A program made the position numbers and the translations under genes. 9,890 bases of DNA from Pseudomonadota bacterium. Its GTDB lineage: Bacteria; Pseudomonadota; Alphaproteobacteria; Rhizobiales; Hyphomicrobiaceae. The stretch is from positions 1-9,890 of the forward strand of contig JAKALI010000104.1 of the NCBI GenBank assembly GCA_021813195.1. The letters run 5' to 3'. Positions 6,101 to 9,890 of the stretch are shown one piece after another (position 1 is the first letter of the stretch; the number at the start of each line of letters is the position of its first letter). Under the pieces are notes generated by a model. It had not been told where the DNA came from, searched no databases, and worked only from the letters and a program-made list of their open reading frames with translations.

Positions 6101-6963
6101 TTCTCAAATCGACATTTCAAGACGTCCAACTCTATCAGGGTGCCGGCAAGGGTGTGATCGGGGTGGATGCCACCGTGCCGTCGTCACCAAAAATCACCGC
6201 CGATCTCAGTTTCTCTGCGGTTGAGACGTTGCCGCTGCTCAAGGATGCCGCCGACCTCGACTGGCTGTCTGGTAAGGGCAACCTGACGCTCGCGGTTGCT
6301 GGCCAAGGCAGATCGCAACGGGAACTCATCAGCAAGCTAACCGGCAAAGCAAACCTCAAATTCGTCGATGGCGCTATCGTCGGCGTCAACATTCCTGGTC
6401 TCTTCCGCAACCTTGGGCAGGGCCGCTTAGGCGGTCTGTCCAGTTCTCCGAGCGAGAAGACGGATTTCAGCGAGCTGTCCTCCTCGTGGAATATCGCGAG
6501 CGGTGTGGCCACCAACACGGACCTCACCATGCTAAGCCCACTCTTGCGCGTGACGGGCGCCGGGAAGGTCATGCTCGCAGAGCGCAAGGTGGACTACACC
6601 CTCAAGCCGCGCCTCGTCAGCGATCTTGCAGGTCAAGGAGGCAACGCGTCCCGCAAGGGCCTGGAGATCCCGGTTCGCGTCCATGGCTCGTGGGAAAAAC
6701 CGAGCTTCACGCCCGATCTCAAGGGCCTGCTCAGCGATCCCGACCGCGCGCTCGACGCCGTGAAAGACATCGGCAAACAGCTTAAAGGCAAGAACGCCGA
6801 AGATCTGCTCAAAGGTCTTCTGGGTGGAGATAAAGCAGCGCCGTCTGGCTCACCTGCTGAGCCGACGCCGCAGCAGGATGCACCTGCAGATCCCGCAACT
6901 GCGCCACCACCCAAGAAGCCGTCGAAGACAGAGCAAATCCTCGATCAAATTCTGCGGCCGTAA
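3190..6963 (+). CDS. AsmA-family protein with duplicated inner modules (1257 aa)
   Basis: AsmA-family proteins are inner-membrane-anchored and extend into the periplasm. Members are linked to outer-membrane biogenesis and, for the larger relatives, to phospholipid transport between membranes. Residues 1-132 are a cytoplasmic Pro/Gly/His-rich region (PPPIPPPLPLG; RPPGPPRRPGGGPPP). One transmembrane helix spans about 136-157. The AsmA N-terminal domain follows, with KARTGRDLVIAGP, FRVWPALGLTMGDVALS and VSVGLLGLLKREVTIERLHL. Modules then alternate: A1 (338-507), a long Pro/Ala linker (about 508-568), B1 (569-718), A2 (723-892), a short linker, B2 (916-1065). The AsmA C-terminal region follows (about 1066-1190), then a Pro-rich tail ending KTEQILDQILRP. 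A1/A2 and B1/B2 are recognisably similar. ATG 3190 has only a weak purine-rich site (GAGCGAGA); a GTG at codon 62 is the first plausible alternative. It appears to be a single-gene unit. The precise client lipid or protein is unknown. Confidence 0.9.
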   Translation: MTERPPPIPPPLPLGRSTQRPAEPYRNRAHSAEQDNGRREPQLPGPSQHWGAAPHVPPQHGAVWNEPHYGTGPQTPASYGNTPHPHAAQQSPAHRRPSGTGGPGGRPPGPPRRPGGGPPPSGPGRHTSSGGGALKILLVVGLVLVGLAAAGIGLVVLTGPDKLIRSQLIAQVKARTGRDLVIAGPSSFRVWPALGLTMGDVALSAPPGMSSEPFVQMKELTVSVGLLGLLKREVTIERLHLLEPRFNLLVDEQGRTSWDFASLKQDDSAHQRVRVAQATPSERATANDALPVDLAPGSSATGTPGAGLGAHHQIKQLAISNVRIEKGTVIYADRRTGANETVSDIDLQLAMPRLDGPVDVTGRATWKAEALDLALQLAPARAVLERAPMKLAARIDGRPLTLRYDGTVALAPQLAIEGTGDVRGASLAHLLSFTGAAVPASGSNIPFDIHSTVRLSGDTTTLTGLRAKFDAAEATGDVAVTTGSARPVVKANLKVADLNLDRLLAALPSALPPTPPSAPRTPVQASPIPEPQPPPPAPPAPNDAPAAGQAAPQSIEDLLQREPQTPTGPQVRGFTQRLGLSDEPIDVSALSGVDADLTFDALRTRYGAVVIDRAQGSLQLADRVAKLTFRELQAFEGRANGFASIDGRVPVPSAGINIQIDGFSLLALARLAGMEAVAGSGRLGGRIAMAGQGVSPRALADSLAGESVLTLRGGNVTYASAGTRHEVSALNSDIAVSSLSGPLSAKGDFNWNGEKVAFDGTLATLAQLADSRPVALKARIEGRPVNLSYDGTIAYASALAANGTLALKTPSIRRLASWVGTALPDGPGFGPLDVTGKLALAEQRYALNEAKIALDGETATGDIAVDARAARPSITANLKLTGLDLNTYLADLGTTPAAGKKSATTAPPQPAKAPAPQVRGYTQRGGWSEEPYDLSALDAFDLDARLAMGRLRYKDIKVGPTQLHAVLKGKVLKSTFQDVQLYQGAGKGVIGVDATVPSSPKITADLSFSAVETLPLLKDAADLDWLSGKGNLTLAVAGQGRSQRELISKLTGKANLKFVDGAIVGVNIPGLFRNLGQGRLGGLSSSPSEKTDFSELSSSWNIASGVATNTDLTMLSPLLRVTGAGKVMLAERKVDYTLKPRLVSDLAGQGGNASRKGLEIPVRVHGSWEKPSFTPDLKGLLSDPDRALDAVKDIGKQLKGKNAEDLLKGLLGGDKAAPSGSPAEPTPQQDAPADPATAPPPKKPSKTEQILDQILRP
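4201..6384 (+). repeat. Protein-level internal duplication in the AsmA gene (A-B-A'-B')
   Basis: Unit A1 (4201-4710) matches A2 (5356-5865): RIDGRPLTLRYDGTVA against RIEGRPVNLSYDGTIA, and ATGDVAV..ARPVVKANLKV against ATGDIAV..ARPSITANLKL. Unit B1 (4894-5343) matches B2 (5935-6384): PQVRGFTQRLGLSDEPIDVSAL against PQVRGYTQRGGWSEEPYDLSAL, and later AGQG-SPRALADSLAG against AGQG-SQRELISKLTG. The offset is 385 residues for A and 347 for B; the difference is the longer Pro-rich linker after A1. DNA identity is low apart from short runs such as CAAGTGCGCGGTT, so the event is old. Confidence 0.75.
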
Positions 6964-6996
6964 GGGACGTCGCGACCTGCGCCTGCTTCTGCGATG

Positions 6997-7012
6997 CAGA
7001 CAAATTTGTCTG
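6997..7012. promoter_or_regulatory. Perfect 16-bp palindrome downstream of the AsmA gene
   Basis: CAGACAAATTTGTCTG is perfectly self-complementary, centred between 7004 and 7005, and starts 33 bases after the AsmA stop codon. As DNA it is a symmetric site of the kind bound by dimeric regulators. As RNA it would form a 6-bp stem with an AAUU loop, extendable by two G-U pairs. No U-run follows, so it is a poor intrinsic terminator. It lies 229 bases before the next gene (7241), far for an operator unless the promoter is upstream. Confidence 0.45.
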
Positions 7013-7240
7013 TGCTGACCGAACAAATCGGCGCATGACGAAGACCATTAAGGTTCTGTGAAACACGGACCCAAAAAATTTTCAGCGCAGGCCCATTTTT
7101 TCCTTGCATCGCCGGGGTATTGACCGCATATGCGCGCTTCGCCGTTCGTCCACCTGCCCTCAAGGTCAAGGATGCAATCCCCACACCCCTAAGGTAAGGA
7201 GCGGATGGGTTGAATCTGTCTGCTGGTTGGGGAGGGTCAT

Positions 7241-7756
7241 ATGGCCTTTAATGACGCCCTCTTCCAATTGGGGATGGACTTGACTCGTTCAAGCCCCGCC
7301 CATGAGGAAGACTTCGCTGTGGTCGCGCGCACCGGGCGCGCGGATTGCGGGACCGAGTATATCCCGACACTGCCGTTGAAATCCGTCGCCATCGACCTCG
7401 TCGGGGCGAGCGGTCTTGCGACGCCGCGCGCCGTCGAGCGGGCGGTTGCGCGCGCTCTTGCATTCGCTCGGGCCAACGTGACGTCGTCAAACCTCAAGCG
7501 CCAGGTGCGTACGGGCGCGATCACGGGCACCGTGTCGTTCACGGGTGGCCGTGTCGCCGTCGAGGTTTGGCCGGCGGGCAACTACGTTGCCATCGACGTG
7601 CAGGGTAGCCTGCGTCCGGAACTGGCGCTGACGGCGTTCGCGGATGCGTTTCGCGCGCGCGAGGCCGTCTTGAAGCGCCAGCGACTGGCCGGCGACGGCG
7701 CACGCTTCAAGGTGCCGACCACGCAACATGCGCTGACGACGCGCAAGGCGGCGTAA
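7241..7756 (+). CDS. S-adenosylmethionine decarboxylase (SpeD)-like protein lacking catalytic residues
   Basis: The product has 171 residues, close to the length of the bacterial class 1B enzymes of Rhizobiales. The N-terminus (FNDALFQLGMDLTRSS..HEEDF) matches the leader I know from Rhizobiales SpeD. VAIDLVGASGL (49-59) and VWPAGNYVAIDVQGS (109-123) match the SpeD core patterns HLIVDLYGA and TWPEYGYAAVDVFTCG. SpeD cleaves itself at a Glu-Ser-His site to make a pyruvoyl group that decarboxylates S-adenosylmethionine for spermidine synthesis. Aligned on the WP motif with the Thermotoga enzyme, Glu62-Ser63-His64 become Gly102-Gly103-Arg104, His68 becomes Glu108 and Cys83 becomes Ser123. Self-processing and decarboxylation should therefore be impossible. 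The reading frame is intact and the start has a strong GGGGAGGG site (7229-7236, four bases before the ATG), so the gene is probably expressed. A regulatory or structural partner of an active SpeD is one guess. No other polyamine gene is in view. Confidence 0.72.
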   Translation: MAFNDALFQLGMDLTRSSPAHEEDFAVVARTGRADCGTEYIPTLPLKSVAIDLVGASGLATPRAVERAVARALAFARANVTSSNLKRQVRTGAITGTVSFTGGRVAVEVWPAGNYVAIDVQGSLRPELALTAFADAFRAREAVLKRQRLAGDGARFKVPTTQHALTTRKAA

Positions 7757-7785
7757 AGCGCTCTGATACCCCGACCCGACAGATC

Positions 7786-7813
7786 GGCCGCAGCAACGAC
7801 AGTTGCTGCGGCC
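7786..7813. terminator. Strong hairpin between convergent SpeD-like and CAP genes
   Basis: GGCCGCAGCAAC (7786-7797) and GTTGCTGCGGCC (7802-7813) pair perfectly over 12 bp with a 4-base loop, GACA. It sits 29 bases after the SpeD-like stop and 31 bases from the CAP-gene stop, so it can serve both. Neither side has a proper T-run, so termination may depend on other factors, or the hairpin may mainly protect 3' ends. Confidence 0.6.
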
Positions 7814-7844
7814 ATTGGTGCTTGTGACGAATTTGATTGGCCCA

Positions 7845-8537
7845 CTACGGTGACGCGATGCGGCGCTGGCCGAGTTCGATCTTGAGACCTTGGCGGGCAT
7901 CTCCTTCGACCGTGTACAGCATGCCGTCGGAGGCTTCATAACGCGCGCGAACCGCAGCTGTGCCCACACCCTCAAACTCGATTACTCCCGGTGCACATGC
8001 CGTGTGTGTGACCGCCGTCCGCGGCGCCAGGTCCTGGCGTTCTCCGTCAAAGGTGTAGCTGACGGTCGCCGTCGAGGCATTCGAGATCTGGAAGGTGTAC
8101 TGGAACGATTTAGGCCGAGCGAAAAGCTGCACGGTCACGAATTTCGGATTGCGATCGGGCACACGCGCCACCGCGACGCCGATATCGGTGGCGTGGGGGG
8201 TTAGCATGTTGTCCCGGTGGGACGGTGAATTGATCCAGCCCTCGACGGATTTTTTGGCTAAGGTGCGCGTCTCGAACCCTGAGCTGTCGAGGTGAAGTGC
8301 GAGATTCTCCCCCACACTGCACCACGCGTAACCCGCTGCCGTGACACGATCAGAGACGTCACGGCCGTCGGCGGTGTGGGAGAACATGCCGGTTTTAGCA
8401 AGGTAATCCGCATACGCTCGCGCTGCTGCCGTGAGCTTGGGCTCCGCACGCACCTCGGCCAAAGCGTGCTGCTGCCGGAAGGCGTTGGTCAACTCAATGA
8501 CGGCGGCTTCGGTGGCGGGGATGTCGGGGAGCGGCAT
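7845..8537 (-). CDS. CAP (SCP/PR-1-like) domain protein without visible signal peptide
   Basis: The product has 230 residues. The CAP domain spans about 10-140 with its usual marks: ELTNAFRQQHAL at the start, FSHTADGRD (His54), VGENLA (Glu77), and EGWINSPSHRDNML (His107), followed by TDIGVAVAR and FVTVQLFARP. His54, Glu77 and His107 fit the metal-binding CAP cavity residues. Residues about 145-225 form a beta-rich C-terminal part I know only as an extension seen in alphaproteobacterial relatives. Cys73 and Cys181 are the only cysteines. The ATG at 8537 is the sole usable start: an in-frame TAA at 8568-8570 lies 10 codons upstream with no other start codon between. There is no clear Shine-Dalgarno and no signal peptide, although CAP proteins are usually secreted. 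The biochemical role of bacterial CAP proteins is mostly unknown. The gene is transcribed divergently from the chromate transporter gene. Confidence 0.88.
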   Translation of the reverse strand: MPLPDIPATEAAVIELTNAFRQQHALAEVRAEPKLTAAARAYADYLAKTGMFSHTADGRDVSDRVTAAGYAWCSVGENLALHLDSSGFETRTLAKKSVEGWINSPSHRDNMLTPHATDIGVAVARVPDRNPKFVTVQLFARPKSFQYTFQISNASTATVSYTFDGERQDLAPRTAVTHTACAPGVIEFEGVGTAAVRARYEASDGMLYTVEGDARQGLKIELGQRRIASP

Positions 8538-8749
8538 GAGAGGTGGCTTTTGATGGAATGCGTCGCGTTAGTTTCGAAGTTGGACAAGTCGTACGGAGAG
8601 ATGTAGGCAGAATTCGATATCACGTGCAGCCACCTCCCCTTCTGAGCCCCGTTGCGCGCCCACGGAGCGCTTGCACCCTACCGCAGAACACGAGACAAGC
8701 TGATCCTGGTTTGGCTGTCGCAAGCCTTTGAGGCGGGAGAGCGATACGC
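8538..8749. promoter_or_regulatory. Divergent intergenic region, CAP gene and chrA
   Basis: These 212 bases must carry the promoters for the leftward CAP gene and the rightward chrA. I see no convincing promoter boxes, inverted repeats or small genes. The chrA ribosome site (GGGAG, 8735-8739) is at its right end. No chrB regulator gene lies here. Confidence 0.4.
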
Positions 8750-9890
8750 ATGAACACCGCCTCGGGCACCCGCCAGACGTCCCTTGGGGAGACGTGGCGC
8801 GATTTCCTGCGAATCGGCCTGTTGTCCTTCGGCGGACCGGCCGCGCACGTTGCACTCATGCACCGCGTTCTCGTGGAGGAAAAGCACTACATCGACGAGC
8901 AGCGGTTCCTCACTGGCTTCAATTTCTGCATGCTGCTGCCCGGTCCCGAAGCGATGCAGCTCGTCACTTACGTTGGCTGGCGATTGCATGGTGTTCTCGG
9001 CGGGCTGGTCGCTGGCTTACTCTTCATTCTGCCCGGCGCGATCGTGATGCTCGTGCTGGCGCTTGGCTATGCGGCCTTCGGACGTATCCCGATCGCGGAG
9101 GCCCTGTTCCTGGGCGTCAAAGCCGCCGTGCTCGCGATTATTGTGGAAGCGCTCATGCGCATCACCAAGCGCGCCCTGCACAGCCCGCGCGACTGGATGA
9201 TGGCCGCTGCTGCGTTCTTGGCGATGTTCGTCTTCGCCGTGCCGTTCCCTGTCCTCGTACTTTCTGCCGCCCTCATTGGTTTCGTAGCATGGACCGCTCC
9301 AGACCGAGCATACGACCGGCCACATGAGCGGCCGTCGCTATCTGGGCTTGCGCGCACGATCGCAATCTGGAGCACGATTTGGCTACTGCCCCTCCTCCTC
9401 CTGACGCTCACTGTGGGGCGCGATCATGTGCTGGCGCAACTCGCCTGGCTCCATGCGAAGCTGGCCGTCGTCACTTTCGGAGGAGCCTACGCCGTTCTCA
9501 CGTATCTGGCGCAGGAGGCTGTGCAGACGCATCGCTGGCTTCAACCCGGAGAAATGCTCGATGCGCTCGGACTCGCCGAAACGGCACCGGGGCCGATCAT
9601 CCTCGTCACGGAGTTTGTCGGCACGCTCGCGGCGTGGCGGGATGGAGGCGGCGCATCGGTGGCCATGGGTATCGCCGGTGCGCTCGTGGTGCTGTGGGCG
9701 ACGTTCGCGCCTTGCTTCTTGTGGATCTTTGCAGGCGCACCGTTCGTAGAGCAGATCGATCGCATTGCGCGGCTACGCTCAGCCCTGGCGGCAATCACGG
9801 CTGCCGTCGTTGGCGTCATTTCGAATCTGGCGCTGTGGTTCGCCATGCATTCCCTGTTTGCACGTACCGCGTGGCTCACCATAGGTCCCG
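8750..9890 (+). CDS. chrA: Chromate efflux transporter ChrA, 3' end cut by window
   Basis: From the ATG at 8750 the frame stays open to the window end, giving 380 residues; family members with two halves usually have about 400-450. ChrA exports chromate from the cytoplasm across the inner membrane, driven by the proton gradient. The N-terminal half carries SFGGP (26-30), an EEKHYIDEQRF segment (43-53) and LPGPEAMQLVTYVGW (63-77), then several hydrophobic helices. The C-terminal half repeats the pattern as TFGGAYAVLTYL (242-253) and ETAPGPIILVTEFVG (277-291). The two homologous halves make it a long-chain (LCHR) ChrA. The start is preceded by GGGAG (8735-8739) with 10 bases of spacing. No frameshift or lost motif is visible. 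Whether it gives chromate resistance cannot be told from sequence, as some chromosomal ChrA homologues may handle other anions such as sulfate. Confidence 0.92.
   Translation, partial: MNTASGTRQTSLGETWRDFLRIGLLSFGGPAAHVALMHRVLVEEKHYIDEQRFLTGFNFCMLLPGPEAMQLVTYVGWRLHGVLGGLVAGLLFILPGAIVMLVLALGYAAFGRIPIAEALFLGVKAAVLAIIVEALMRITKRALHSPRDWMMAAAAFLAMFVFAVPFPVLVLSAALIGFVAWTAPDRAYDRPHERPSLSGLARTIAIWSTIWLLPLLLLTLTVGRDHVLAQLAWLHAKLAVVTFGGAYAVLTYLAQEAVQTHRWLQPGEMLDALGLAETAPGPIILVTEFVGTLAAWRDGGGASVAMGIAGALVVLWATFAPCFLWIFAGAPFVEQIDRIARLRSALAAITAAVVGVISNLALWFAMHSLFARTAWLTIGP

Noticed and set aside
7073..7101. AAAAAAT (7073-7079) facing ATTTTTT (7095-7101), a possible terminator for AsmA
   Set aside because: The stem is made only of A-T pairs around a 15-base loop with no GC core, so it would be too weak to terminate transcription.
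7120..7148. TTGACC at 7120-7125 as a promoter -35 box for the SpeD-like gene, overlapping palindrome CGCATATGCG (7125-7134)
   Set aside because: No plausible -10 box lies 16-18 bases downstream, and a 10-bp palindrome is common by chance.
6945..7184. Minus-strand 79-residue ORF between AsmA and the SpeD-like gene
   Set aside because: It has no ribosome site and no recognisable sequence, and it runs through the palindrome at 6997-7012.
7162..7200. Near-repeat AAGGTCAAGGA (7162-7172) and AAGGTAAGGA (7191-7200) upstream of the SpeD-like gene
   Set aside because: Short purine-rich, Shine-Dalgarno-like strings; two copies about 30 bases apart are not enough to claim a regulatory repeat or riboswitch.
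8728..9327. Plus-strand 199-residue ORF overlapping chrA in another frame
   Set aside because: The frame starting at 8750 encodes ChrA with its diagnostic motifs in both halves; the overlapping frame is Arg-rich shadow sequence.
1..9890. Mobile element, prophage or defence island
   Set aside because: No transposase, integrase, att-like repeat, tRNA boundary or toxin/antitoxin pair is visible, and codon use is even across the genes.

Overview
The window is GC-rich with strong G/C third-position bias. Its gene content fits an alphaproteobacterium of the Hyphomicrobiales (Rhizobiales). The clues are a SoxYZ-like carrier of the quinoprotein-dehydrogenase-associated type (common in methylotrophs such as Hyphomicrobium), a long AsmA protein with a proline-rich N-terminus, an S-adenosylmethionine decarboxylase (SpeD)-family protein with the N-terminal segment typical of Rhizobiales SpeD, and a thermonuclease with a cysteine-containing C-terminal extension. 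The genus is inference. There is no tRNA, rRNA, CRISPR array, insertion sequence, integrase or phage gene, so this reads as ordinary chromosome.

Layout from left to right. Bases 1-561 (+) are the 3' end of a GT39/ArnT-like membrane glycosyltransferase, followed by an intrinsic terminator (585-616). Bases 733-924 (+) encode a very acidic 63-residue protein of unknown function, followed by a strong hairpin terminator (998-1030) that lies between it and the convergent minus-strand genes. The minus-strand pair is a secreted SoxYZ-like fusion (1073-1885) and, upstream of it, an exported staphylococcal-nuclease-family protein (1997-2749). A 440-base divergent intergenic region (2750-3189) follows, holding a doubtful small minus-strand ORF, an inverted repeat and a cluster of CGAGC repeats. 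Bases 3190-6963 (+) encode a 1257-residue AsmA-family protein with a visible internal duplication of two alternating modules. A perfect 16-bp palindrome lies just after it. Bases 7241-7756 (+) encode a SpeD-family protein that has lost every residue needed for pyruvoyl formation and catalysis. It ends in a perfect 12-bp stem hairpin facing the convergent CAP-domain gene (7845-8537, -). Divergent from that gene, bases 8750-9890 (+) hold most of a ChrA chromate transporter, cut by the window edge.

Few genes here look functionally coupled. Several products act in the envelope (glycosyltransferase, SoxYZ-like carrier, nuclease, AsmA, ChrA), but the changes of strand and the terminators indicate mostly single-gene units. 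Only the nuclease/SoxYZ-like pair could be co-transcribed, across a 111-base gap. No complete novel multi-gene system is evident. The observations most worth following are the catalytically dead SpeD paralog, which invites comparison with the 'prozyme' activators of trypanosomes, and the modular duplication in the AsmA protein.
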